Assembly: GCF_020889705.1 (NCBI RefSeq)
Contig: NZ_JACMYP010000007.1
Location: 24,730 to 88,729, forward strand
Length of the DNA: 64,000 nt
Reading direction: 5' to 3'
Source: Bradyrhizobium altum
Lineage (GTDB): Bacteria > Pseudomonadota > Alphaproteobacteria > Rhizobiales > Xanthobacteraceae
Shown here: positions 1 to 7,369 of the stretch, in pieces
How the letters are laid out: every line of letters begins with the position of its first letter
Position numbering within the stretch: the first letter of the stretch is position 1
Notes under the pieces: generated by a model
Seen by the model: only the letters and a program-made list of their open reading frames with translations
Database searches by the model: none
Told to the model about the DNA's origin: nothing
Program-made: the position numbers and the translations under genes

Positions 1-1
1 C

Positions 2-544
2 GACTACTGCTCATTCGGCAGGATGGCCGACGACATTTCCGGCGCCGTCAAGTCCGACACGGCGCTGCCGGTGAACTCCGCCGGCGGCAATCAGCTTGCC
101 GCGGCGCTGCGCGATAGCGCGACGGAAAAGCCGTCGGCGGTTGGTGCGGTGCCCGAGACCGCGGCGGCCATCTCGGGCAAGACCTGGCCCTTCCCGGCCA
201 ACGGTCTCAATCTGCGGGCGCTGACGCTGTATCTGACCGATTCGTCCGCGCACTACGAGTTGGAAACAGCGACGCCGGATGCGGCGAGGCCGGTAGTCAA
301 ATTGGCGGGACCGATCGGGCTCGACGGCACCTATCGTCTCGGCCAGCCAACGCCGCTCGGCGTGATGGCGCTGAAGGGGTCGTGGCAGACCGGTGAGACG
401 TTTGCGATCGACCTGCGTCTGGTCGGCGGCGATACCGACCGCAGATGGCTGCTCACGTTCGACGGCGGCAAGGCCAGGCTCAGCGGCAAGGATCGCTTCG
501 GCCATGATGTGCAGGTCGACGCGGAAGCGCAGGCCGCGCAATAA
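2..544 (+). CDS. C-terminal part of a probable secreted serine hydrolase (5' end outside window)
   Basis: The reading frame is open from base 2 to the TAA at 542-544, so the gene starts upstream of the window. An internal ATG at 23 has no ribosome binding site and is unlikely to be the start. The visible 180 residues have no catalytic motif; they look like an alternating beta-strand, lipocalin-like tail (for example residues WPFPANGLNLRALTLYL, then a repeat of short strands with Gly-Thr-Tyr turns). Tails of this kind are found after the beta-lactamase-like domain of some rhizobial serine hydrolases, which is the basis of the guess. The functional name is weak because the catalytic domain is not in view; that it is a real coding region is fairly safe. 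Confidence 0.5.
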   Translation, partial: DYCSFGRMADDISGAVKSDTALPVNSAGGNQLAAALRDSATEKPSAVGAVPETAAAISGKTWPFPANGLNLRALTLYLTDSSAHYELETATPDAARPVVKLAGPIGLDGTYRLGQPTPLGVMALKGSWQTGETFAIDLRLVGGDTDRRWLLTFDGGKARLSGKDRFGHDVQVDAEAQAAQ

Positions 545-594
545 CCCGGCGAGACTGCTTGCCTGTTTTTTCGGGACGGCCTGATCGCCTCCTT

Positions 595-643
595 CGTCAT
601 TCCGGGGCGCGCCTCTTGGCGCGAGCCCGGAATCCATTCGTCA
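595..643. repeat. Palindromic intergenic repeat, CATTCCGGGG family
   Basis: Begins GTCATTCCGGGGCGCG and closes with GCGAGCCCGGAATCCAT, so the two halves are inverted copies. The same family occurs at 25330-25430 and 51145-51314. It follows the first gene directly and could act as a transcript 3' end structure. Confidence 0.6.
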
Positions 644-682
644 GCAGAACGTGTGGCTCACCGACGACGCAACAAACTCGGT

Positions 683-805
683 GTCATCCCGGCGAAAGCC
701 GGACCCATAACCACAGACGCTCATTATTGAAAGATAGTGGAACGACGAGTCCCGCTCACTACGGCCGCCGCGGCGTATGGGGGTGCCGGCTTTCGCAGGG
801 ACGAC
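683..805. repeat. Palindromic intergenic repeat, GTCATCCCGGCGAAAGCC family
   Basis: Starts GTCATCCCGGCGAAAGCCGG, contains the motif ACCCATAACCACAG, and ends with GCCGGCTTTCGCAGGGACGAC, an inverted copy of its start. Further members lie at 33281-33413, 47750-47880 and 62532-62650. No gene is seen from 545 to 970; apart from this repeat and the one at 595-643 the stretch holds nothing I recognise. Confidence 0.6.
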
Positions 806-970
806 GCCCGGAAGAAGCCGCGGCTCTCGGCTTAAGCACAGACGTCTCTGGAGTTCTGGATCACCCGCATGCACTCGCGGGTGATGACACCGGACAAGCT
901 GTTTTACAGTTGAATCGGGACTTGCGGTCGCGCCGGTGCAGTGTCCGCGAGTCGAGGCGCGGCAGCGCGC

Positions 971-1147
971 CTAGTGGTCGGTCTTCGGCGTCTTGGATGC
1001 AAAGTCGAGGCCGAGCTGAACGGCGCGCTCCTGGCGCTCTTCCGTCAGGAACTGCAGCTCCCGTTCCAGCGACCGCGCGACCTCGTCCTGCGTTTCCTGG
1101 GAGTGGCGGCGGGAGCCGCCGTGCGGTTTGGCCGATTGGGCAGTCAC
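971..1147 (-). CDS. Small basic/charged hypothetical protein, 58 aa
   Basis: A GTG start at 1147 is preceded by ACAGGG at 8-nt spacing, and the frame runs 58 codons to TAG at 971-973. The protein has a Ser/His/Arg-rich N-terminus, then an amphipathic charged helix of about 25 residues (core ARSLERELQFLTEERQERA), then a short polar tail ending in TDH. No family is recognised. Codon use is GC-rich in the third position, as in the neighbouring genes, which supports real coding. It stands alone between repeats and a second small gene. The function is unknown; it could be a DNA- or RNA-binding accessory protein, but nothing proves that. Confidence 0.5.
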   Translation of the reverse strand: MTAQSAKPHGGSRRHSQETQDEVARSLERELQFLTEERQERAVQLGLDFASKTPKTDH

Positions 1148-1494
1148 GGGAGAATCCCTGTCATCGCAGTGTCACAGGCCCTGATGCCACGGCCGGAGTC
1201 CGGCGGACAATCAAAAAGAATTCAGCGGGGCCGCTTTGGAATGTTTGTTGTGCATCTGACTCAAATTTAAGCAGGAAATTCTCCCGGCCTTGTCGCGAAC
1301 GCCGAAGCCGTAGACCCGCGGTCTCATCAATTCGGATGAGACGGCCCGGTTCCCACGAAATCATTTCCGGATTCGCACGAAGGCGTCCCGAAACCGACAA
1401 GGTCTAACCTTAGTAGCGTTGTGAAGGACGGGTGCCTGGTGAGACGCTGACGATTGAGGTCGTAAGATTCATCGGTGCTCCTGAGACGTTGGGG
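1148..1494. other. Gene-poor spacer
   Basis: No convincing gene on either strand. It should contain the promoter of the minus-strand 58-aa gene and that of the plus-strand membrane peptide. A short inverted repeat GTCTCATC...GATGAGAC is visible at 1320-1340 (arms about 8 nt, loop 5 nt), possibly a small stem-loop. Nothing else is recognisable. Confidence 0.4.
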
Positions 1495-1638
1495 ATGATC
1501 TCGGAAATGAAGAAGCCGAATGCTGTGCCATATGTCTGGGCGGCCGCGCTGATCGCGGTCGTGATCTGGGGCGTGAGCGGAACCCCGCAGATGGCACATA
1601 CCTCTGCCAGCAGCACGCATCTGGCTCGGGCGCGCTAG
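1495..1638 (+). CDS. Small single-pass membrane protein, 47 aa
   Basis: ATG at 1495 is preceded closely by GGGG; a second in-frame ATG at 1507 is possible. Residues about 10-28 (PYVWAAALIAVVIWGVSG) make one hydrophobic membrane-spanning helix after a Lys-Lys-containing N-terminus, so the N-terminus is probably cytoplasmic. The C-terminal tail is short and polar. No family is recognised. The frame can be extended upstream to 1432, but that part lacks a ribosome binding site. Small, isolated gene; moderate to low confidence. Confidence 0.4.
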   Translation: MISEMKKPNAVPYVWAAALIAVVIWGVSGTPQMAHTSASSTHLARAR

Positions 1639-1697
1639 CGCGATTTCAAGCGAGGTGGCTTCCGGCTCGTGTCAAGACAACGCGTCTCCACAAAAGC

Positions 1698-2453
1698 CTA
1701 GAGCTTCGGCCGCAGCGAGCGCTGCATATCCATCGTGTAGGTGTAGCGCCCTTCCGGGTGCGTGGTGATGGTGACCTCGAACAGTTCCTCGCGCAGGCCG
1801 TAGTAGCGGCGTACCACGGTGAGTGCCGGCGATCCGGTCTTGACGCCGAGTGCCTTGGCGATCGGCGCCGGCATGCCCCGCACGAAGATTTCCATCTGCG
1901 CGCGCTCGGTGACCTGGCCGTACATCTTGGCGATCTGCTCATGCACCGGGGTGCGGCCGTGGTCGCTGCGGGCCACGACATCTGCGAACCGGCGCAGCAC
2001 GTAGATTTCGGTCCAGCCGAGCGGTGCGGCGAATTGGTCGGAGCGGCGCACGGCCTCGATCAGGAACCAGCTCTTGCCGGGCTCGCATTTCAGGAGCGCA
2101 GCGAGCTTGCGGTCGGCGACGATGTCGCTGCTGCCGACCACGTCGCGATAGGTCTCGTTGGAATAGCGCAGCCACTCGCCGAGCGACTTGACGCTGTGGG
2201 TGAACAGCACCGGCGGCTCGGAGGCGATCACCACCGAACCGAGGCCGGCGCGGCGCACGATCAGGCCCTGGTCGATCAGGATGCGCAGCGCCTCGCGCAC
2301 GGTCTGGCGGCTTGCCTGATAGCTCGCCATCAACTCGGTTTCGGTCGGCAGCAGATTGCCGACCGCGTAGGTGCCGAGACGGATGTCCTTCTGCAGCCCG
2401 GTGGCGATGTCGCGGTAGCGGGACGATCTCGCCCTCTCCGGTTGTTCAGACAT
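1698..2453 (-). CDS. GntR family transcriptional regulator (HutC/UTRA type)
   Basis: 251 residues. Residues about 12-78 form the GntR winged helix (PTETELMASYQASRQTVREAL is the recognition region), followed at about 95-240 by a UTRA-type ligand-binding domain, as in HutC/FarR. The length is typical. It is the last gene of a minus-strand run (binding protein, dehydrogenase, oxidoreductase, regulator) and starts only 6 bp after the Gfo/Idh gene, so it is probably co-transcribed. The natural targets are the two dyads at 5333-5348 and 5398-5413, where the run and the divergent lyase operon share a promoter region. The ligand is unknown; by context it should be the organic acid imported or degraded by this cluster. 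Confidence 0.9.
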   Translation of the reverse strand: MSEQPERARSSRYRDIATGLQKDIRLGTYAVGNLLPTETELMASYQASRQTVREALRILIDQGLIVRRAGLGSVVIASEPPVLFTHSVKSLGEWLRYSNETYRDVVGSSDIVADRKLAALLKCEPGKSWFLIEAVRRSDQFAAPLGWTEIYVLRRFADVVARSDHGRTPVHEQIAKMYGQVTERAQMEIFVRGMPAPIAKALGVKTGSPALTVVRRYYGLREELFEVTITTHPEGRYTYTMDMQRSLRPKL

Positions 2454-2459
2454 GGCGGA

Positions 2460-3440
2460 TCACTGGTATGCCGTATGGCAGGCAACCGGATGTCCAGACT
2501 GCATCGACTGCAACGCGGCCTCGAACGCGGCGAGCGTCGCCAGCACATCTGCTTCGGGCACCGGGAACGGCAGCTTGCGTTCGACCGCGTCGGCAAAGGC
2601 CGCAAGTTCCGCGGTGAGCGCGTTAACCGCCGGATAGCGCGTCGTCGCAGGCGCCTCGCCGGATTTCCGTACCACCATCGTCCCCTCGTCGAGCACCTCT
2701 GCGGATCCCTTCGTCCCGAACACATGCACGCGCCAATAGAACGGTGTTGCGCGGACCGTAGCAAGGGTTGCACTCACGCCATTCACAAATTCAATCGCTA
2801 AAGTTGCAGTGTCGAGCGGCGGCGGTCCGGCCTCGCGTTCACTCAACCGGGCATAAACCTGTCGGGCAGGACCAAGGAGGCTGACGAAGCCGTCGAGCAC
2901 ATGCAGTCCCGCGCCGGTCAGCCCGCCGCCCGGCGACTCCTCGGGCGACAGCCGCCAGCCCTGCGTGATGCCTTGCGAGTTCTCGTTGCTGTTGTGGCCC
3001 TCGACATGCAGGATCGTGCCGAGCTCGCCGCTGGCGACCATCGCGCGCAGCGCCTGCATCGACGGCCAGAACCGGCGGTTATGCCCGACCGCGAGCAGCA
3101 CGCCGGCGTTGCGGCAGGCTGCGAACATCTCGACCGCATCGCTGCGCTTGAGCGCCAGCGGCTTCTCGCAAAACACCTGCTTACCGGCGGCGGCGGCCGC
3201 AATCACCTGGCTCCTGTGCAGCGAATGCGGCGTTGCCAGCAGCACGGCATCGATGGCGGGCTCGGCCAGCACGGCCTCGAGGCTGGCCGCAGGGGACAGA
3301 CCGTGCGCTGCGCAAAAGCTCGCGGCGGCGCTCATGTCGGGTTCCACCGCGCGGACGATCCTCAGCCGCGGCTCGCTCTGCGCAGCCTCGACCAGCGCGC
3401 GGCCCCAGCGGCCGAGGCCCGCGATCGCACAATTGATCAT
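2460..3440 (-). CDS. Gfo/Idh/MocA family NAD(P)-dependent oxidoreductase
   Basis: 326 residues. The N-terminus has the Rossmann motif GLGRWG and, near residue 95, the EKPLAL signature whose Lys is the family's catalytic residue. The C-terminal half is the GFO/IDH beta-sheet domain that binds substrate (GHNRRFWPSMQAL, then a Gly-rich GGGLTGAGLHVLD stretch). Members oxidise or reduce sugars, inositols and related hydroxy compounds; the substrate here is unknown. The start codon overlaps the stop of the upstream dehydrogenase gene by 4 bp (ATGA), showing translational coupling. GntR follows at once. A second redox enzyme next to a 3-hydroxyacid-dehydrogenase-like gene fits a catabolic pathway for a hydroxylated acid. 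Confidence 0.88.
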   Translation of the reverse strand: MINCAIAGLGRWGRALVEAAQSEPRLRIVRAVEPDMSAAASFCAAHGLSPAASLEAVLAEPAIDAVLLATPHSLHRSQVIAAAAAGKQVFCEKPLALKRSDAVEMFAACRNAGVLLAVGHNRRFWPSMQALRAMVASGELGTILHVEGHNSNENSQGITQGWRLSPEESPGGGLTGAGLHVLDGFVSLLGPARQVYARLSEREAGPPPLDTATLAIEFVNGVSATLATVRATPFYWRVHVFGTKGSAEVLDEGTMVVRKSGEAPATTRYPAVNALTAELAAFADAVERKLPFPVPEADVLATLAAFEAALQSMQSGHPVACHTAYQ

Positions 3441-4323
3441 GAGTGGTCCTTGTCCTGATCGCGTCCGGCCCGGATCGCCTCGATGACAGCGGCGCTGTCG
3501 CTGTCCGGGCCTTGCAGCGCGATCGCCGCGCGCAGCAGCTTGGCCTGCACCGAGGTCAGCGGCAGAGGCAGGCCGTGCCGACCGGCCTCCTGCAGGATCA
3601 GCTCGGCGTCCTTCAAGGTCTGCGCGATATGCGATTGCGGCGAGAAGTCCCGCGCCAGCATCTTCGGTCCCTTGCTGTCCATCACTCTGGAATATGCCGC
3701 CGATTGCCGCGCCGTCGCAAGGAACGTCGCCCCGTCGAGGCCGAGGCTCTCGGCAAAGGCCATGCCCTCGGCGAGCGCGGCGCGGTTGTTCTGCAGGATT
3801 AGGTTGATGGCGAGCTTGGTGCGGCTGGCATTGCCGATCGGGCCGACATGGATCCGCTGCGGGCAGACGATGTCGAGCGTCGCCGCGGCGGCTGCGATCA
3901 CGTCGCGATCGCCGGCGACCAGCGCGGTGGCCGTGCCTGCGCGGACCTCGGCGCTGGTGCCCGAGATCGGCGCTTCGATGAAGGAGAGGCGCGAGCGCGT
4001 CGCGAACTCGGCGATCGCCGTGATCTCGCCCGGTGCGCAGGTGGTGGTGCAGATGACGAGCGGCGGCGGTTCGGCGTTCGCGAGTCCGGCAGCAAGCCCG
4101 TGACCTGGGCCGCGTCGTACACCGCAATGACGATGGTCCGGCAGCGCGCCGCCACGTCGGCGGCGAAGGCCGCGAACTCGGCGCCGCTGGCCCGCAACCC
4201 GTCCGTCTTCGCCGCATCGATGTCGAAGCCGATCAGCCCGACGCCGGCGTCGATCAGCCGCGCGGAAAGCGCCGATCCCATCAGCCCCAGGCCAATTATG
4301 CCGACAGGTGTTTCGCGAGCCAT
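3437..4323 (-). pseudogene. 3-hydroxyisobutyrate/6-phosphogluconate-type dehydrogenase, interrupted by a 1-base frameshift
   Basis: Codons from 4323 give an N-terminal NAD-binding domain with motif GLGLMG and a good match down to about VYDAAQVTGLL. The frame then turns to Arg/Ser-rich nonsense near 4091-4096. Adding one base there restores a continuous 295-residue protein: the second half reads ANAEPPPLVICTTT, ISGTSAEV and then the substrate-domain motif HVGPIGNASRTKLAIN, which carries the family's catalytic Lys. The restored sequence is CTGGCC where the window has CTGCC. The total length plus one base is an exact multiple of three, and both halves are otherwise intact, so either a recent mutation or a sequencing error is likely. 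Family members reduce or oxidise small 3-hydroxy acids. Its stop overlaps the next gene's ATG. Confidence 0.8.
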
Positions 4324-4342
4324 GATGCGACGGAGCTCTGGT

Positions 4343-5302
4343 CTATTGCGGCTGGATGCCGGCCGCCTTCACCTCCGCCGACCAGCGCACGACCTCGCTC
4401 TTGACGAAGGTGCCGAACTCGGCCGGGGCGAGCGGCGCCACGATCACGCCGACATCGGCGAGCTTCTTCTTGGTCTCCGGCATCGCGAGGTATTTGGCGC
4501 ACTCGGCGTAGATCTTGTTGACCACCGGTTCCGGCGTGCCGGCCGGCGCGAACAGCCCGTACCAGATGGTGGCCTCGAAGCCGGGCATTGCTTCCGAGAG
4601 CGCGGGCAGGCCGGGCGTCAGCTCGTTGCGGGTCGCCGATGTCACGGCGATCCCGCGCAAGGTGCCGCCCTGCATCTGCGGGATCGCGACCGAGAAATCG
4701 CCGAAGGTCAGGTCGACGACGCCGGCCATCACGTCGGTCATCGCTTGCGGCACGCCGCGGTAGGACGCCGCGATCAGCGACAGGCCGCCGCGCGACTGCA
4801 GCTGCGCGATCGAGATCTGCGATGCGCCGGAGCCGTAGCCGGCAGTCAGATTGGGAGTGGCCTTGGCGTAGCTGAGGAACTGCGGCAGGTCCTTGGCCGC
4901 GAGCTTCGGGTTGACCAGCAGCACCATCGCCGTCGTGGTGGTGCGGATCACGGGCGCGAAATCCTTCACCGGGTCGTAGGGCAGGCTCTTGAGCGTCGCG
5001 ACGTTGCTGGCATGGGTGGTGTTGGTGCCCATCAACAGCGTGTAGCCGTCGGGCGCGCTGCGGGCGACTTCCTGGGCGCCGATGCTGCCGAGCGCGCCGG
5101 CGCGGTTCTCGATCAGCACGGTCTGGCCGAACGCGTCCTGCAGATGCTGGCCGACCAGCCGCGCGACGTTGTCGGGCCCGGCGCCGGCCGGAAAGGGCAC
5201 GATGATCCTGAGCGGCCGTTGCGGGAATTCATCCGCCGCCCGCACCGTTAGGGCCGGAAGCGCAGCGAGCAGCACGACGAGGAGCCCCAGCCGTAACTTC
5301 AT
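4343..5302 (-). CDS. Tripartite tricarboxylate transporter substrate-binding protein (TctC/Bug family)
   Basis: 319 residues from ATG 5302, chosen because GGAGGGG precedes it and a signal peptide follows at once (MKLRLGLLVVLLAALPALTVRAA, cleavage after about residue 22). The mature part begins with the Bug-type FPQRPLRIIVPFPAGAGPD motif, then NRAGALGSIG and APDGYTLLMGTN, all hallmarks of TctC periplasmic binding proteins for carboxylates. No TctA or TctB membrane partners are in the window, so it may serve a distant transporter or act as a sensor component. It is the first gene of the minus-strand operon, 30 bp downstream of a candidate GntR operator. Confidence 0.9.
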   Translation of the reverse strand: MKLRLGLLVVLLAALPALTVRAADEFPQRPLRIIVPFPAGAGPDNVARLVGQHLQDAFGQTVLIENRAGALGSIGAQEVARSAPDGYTLLMGTNTTHASNVATLKSLPYDPVKDFAPVIRTTTTAMVLLVNPKLAAKDLPQFLSYAKATPNLTAGYGSGASQISIAQLQSRGGLSLIAASYRGVPQAMTDVMAGVVDLTFGDFSVAIPQMQGGTLRGIAVTSATRNELTPGLPALSEAMPGFEATIWYGLFAPAGTPEPVVNKIYAECAKYLAMPETKKKLADVGVIVAPLAPAEFGTFVKSEVVRWSAEVKAAGIQPQ

Positions 5303-5332
5303 CCCGGTCCCCTCCGCCTCCGCTTTTGGCAG

Positions 5333-5348
5333 ATTTATACGGACAAAT
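5333..5348. promoter_or_regulatory. Candidate GntR operator O1 upstream of the TctC-type gene
   Basis: ATTTATACGGACAAAT, an imperfect inverted repeat with six-base arms and a 4-nt centre (one arm mismatch). It sits 30 bp upstream of the start codon at 5302. Its reverse complement closely matches O2 at 5398-5413, and it is AT-rich in a GC-rich region. The link to the GntR protein is inferred from location. Confidence 0.55.
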
Positions 5349-5397
5349 AGATCGGAAATGCAAGCATCGACCCTATCGGAATATTGAGGTGCGGCAT

Positions 5398-5413
5398 ATT
5401 TATCCGTATAAAT
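5398..5413. promoter_or_regulatory. Candidate GntR operator O2 upstream of the plus-strand operon
   Basis: ATTTATCCGTATAAAT has perfect six-base arms (ATTTAT/ATAAAT) around a CCGT centre. It lies 25 bp upstream of the start at 5439 and its centre is 65 bp from that of O1. Two matched dyads, each next to one divergent start, are what a single regulator controlling both directions would need. Confidence 0.6.
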
Positions 5414-5438
5414 AGCCCATACAGGGAGCCAGACGACG

Positions 5439-5828
5439 ATGGTGGACATCAGCGATCTCCATGCCCGCGGGCTGCGCCGGCGCCAGAAGATGTTCGGCGA
5501 GGTCGATGTCGCCAAGCGGATGGCGGCTGCGGGCAATTTTGGCACGCCGCTGCAAAACATCATCAATGCTTACGTCTATGGCGACGTCTGGGAGCGCAGC
5601 GGGCTGTCCGACCAGATTCGCAGCCTCGTGATGCTCGGCATCACCGCGGCGAGCAGCAAGCCGACCGAGTTCCGCGTTCACGCCAGGGGCGCGCTGGCCA
5701 ATGGCTGCACCGCCGCGCAGGTGCAGGACGTGCTGCTCCTGGTCGCGATGTATTGCGGCATTCCGGCCGCGATCGAGACCAGCAAGATTGCAGCCGAGGT
5801 GTTCGGCGAGGCGCCTGCGGAGGGGTAG
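5439..5828 (+). CDS. Carboxymuconolactone decarboxylase-like protein (AhpD fold)
   Basis: 129 residues, the normal length for 4-carboxymuconolactone decarboxylase (PcaC). The sequence shows the family's helical pattern, with LSDQIRSLVMLGITAAS near residue 55, HARGALANGCTAAQVQDVL near 78 and the closing MYCGIPAAIET near 103. It lacks the CxxC pair of AhpD peroxidase-like members, which fits the decarboxylase branch. In the beta-ketoadipate pathway PcaC follows PcaB, and a PcaB-like lyase is indeed the next gene (60 bp on). No other pca gene is present, so the true substrate may differ. It is the first gene of the plus-strand operon behind operator O2. Confidence 0.85.
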   Translation: MVDISDLHARGLRRRQKMFGEVDVAKRMAAAGNFGTPLQNIINAYVYGDVWERSGLSDQIRSLVMLGITAASSKPTEFRVHARGALANGCTAAQVQDVLLLVAMYCGIPAAIETSKIAAEVFGEAPAEG

Positions 5829-5888
5829 GGCGCGGGCCTGCGCCGTGATAGGCACGTTGCCGACTTCGAACGGCAACAGGATGCGTCC

Positions 5889-7250
5889 ATGTCCGGCTTC
5901 CCGACCTCGACCACCGTGCTCGATTCCGTGCTGTTTCGCGATGCCTTCGGCACAAGCGCGATGCGTGAGGTGTTTTCCGACCTGCGGCTGCTCCAGCGCT
6001 ATGCCGAGGTCGAAGTCGCGCTCGCCAAGGCCGAAGCGCGCTGCGGCGTGATTCCTGCGGAAGCGGCCGAGGAGATCGCAAGGCGCACCGACGTCGCTGC
6101 GTTCGATTTCGACCTGCTGCGGCAGGAAACCGACATCGTCGGCTACCCGATCCTGCCGCTGGTGCATCAGATGACGAAGCAGTGCGGCGAGGCCGGCCGC
6201 TATGTCCATTGGGGCGCCACCACGCAGGACATCATGGACACCGCCGTGGTGCTGCAACTGCGCGATGGCCTGACAATCATCGAGGATGACATCGCTGCGT
6301 TGCGCGGCATCCTTGCCGATCTCTCGAAGAAATACCGCGACACGCCGATGGCCGGCCGCACCCATCTGCAGCAGGCGCTGCCGGTGACCTTCGGCTACAA
6401 GACCGCGATCTGGCTCGCCGCCTTCGATCGCCACGCCGCGCGGCTGGCGGAGCTGAAGCCGCGCGTGCTGGTCGGCCAATTCGCCGGCGCCGCCGGCACG
6501 CTGGCCTCGCTGGGCGACAAGGGCTTCGAGGTCCAGAACGCGCTGTGCGAGGAACTCGGCCTCGGCATTCCCGTCTCCACCTGGCATGTCGCGCGCGACG
6601 GTCTGGCGGAGGCGGTGAATTTCCTCGCGCTGGTGACGGGAACGCTCGGCAAGATCGCGCTCGACATCATGATCATGGCGTCGACCGAATTCGGCGAGGT
6701 CTACGAACCCTTCGTGAAGGGACGCGGCGCCTCCTCGACCATGCCGCAGAAGCGCAACCCGATCTCGTCGGAGCTGATGCTCGCCGCTTCCAAGGCAGTG
6801 CGTCAGCATGCCGGCCTGATGCTGGACGCGATGGTGCAGGATTTCGAACGCGCGACCGGCCCGTGGCACGCCGAATGGATGGCGATCCCGGAAAGCTTCG
6901 TGCTGACCGCCGGCGCGCTGCACCAGGCCAGGTTCGCGCTCGGCGGCTTGATCGTCGACGAGAAGCGGATGGCCGGCAATCTCGACATCAGCCGCGGGTT
7001 GATCGTTGCCGAAGCCGTGATGATGGGCCTTGCGCCCGCGATCGGCCGGCAGGAGGCCCATGATGTGGTCTACGACGCCTGCCGTGTCGCCAACGACAAG
7101 GGTCTGACGTTGGCTGAGGCGCTGGCCGCGGATGATCGCGTCGCGAGCCGGATCGATCGGGCGACGATCGACCGCCTCACCGCGCCGAAAAACTACCTCG
7201 GACTCGCGCCCGAGATGGTCGATCGGGTGCTGGCTTCAGTGAAGCGGTAA
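5889..7250 (+). CDS. Fumarase/aspartase superfamily lyase, 3-carboxy-cis,cis-muconate cycloisomerase (PcaB)-like
   Basis: 453 residues. Three superfamily conserved regions are visible: GATTQDIMDTA near residue 110, GRTHLQQALPVTFG near 156 and the signature GASSTMPQKRNPISSE near 279-294, whose flexible loop carries the catalytic Ser. The all-helical C-terminus is complete. The superfamily contains PcaB, adenylosuccinate lyase, argininosuccinate lyase and amino-acid C-N lyases; the PQKRNP form and the neighbouring decarboxylase-like gene favour PcaB-like chemistry, but a C-N lyase acting on an N-substituted dicarboxylate is an open alternative because an aminopeptidase follows. Second gene of the plus-strand operon. 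Confidence 0.82.
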   Translation: MSGFPTSTTVLDSVLFRDAFGTSAMREVFSDLRLLQRYAEVEVALAKAEARCGVIPAEAAEEIARRTDVAAFDFDLLRQETDIVGYPILPLVHQMTKQCGEAGRYVHWGATTQDIMDTAVVLQLRDGLTIIEDDIAALRGILADLSKKYRDTPMAGRTHLQQALPVTFGYKTAIWLAAFDRHAARLAELKPRVLVGQFAGAAGTLASLGDKGFEVQNALCEELGLGIPVSTWHVARDGLAEAVNFLALVTGTLGKIALDIMIMASTEFGEVYEPFVKGRGASSTMPQKRNPISSELMLAASKAVRQHAGLMLDAMVQDFERATGPWHAEWMAIPESFVLTAGALHQARFALGGLIVDEKRMAGNLDISRGLIVAEAVMMGLAPAIGRQEAHDVVYDACRVANDKGLTLAEALAADDRVASRIDRATIDRLTAPKNYLGLAPEMVDRVLASVKR

Positions 7251-7369
7251 AGTTCGACGCAATTGCTCGCCGTCGCGTGATCGGGCGCGGCGGGCGGGAA
7301 CCTTGCGGATGCGGATCGAATTGGACTACGAATCCTCAAAACTCCTCAAACGACACGGCCGGACACTTC

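Noticed and set aside
4085..4105. Programmed frameshift
   Set aside because: No slippery heptamer is present at the break, and the same kind of break occurs in two unrelated genes, so a base loss is the simpler reading.
5439..7250. A standard protocatechuate (pca) operon
   Set aside because: Only PcaC- and PcaB-like genes are present; PcaGH, PcaD, PcaIJ and a PcaQ/PcaR regulator are missing.
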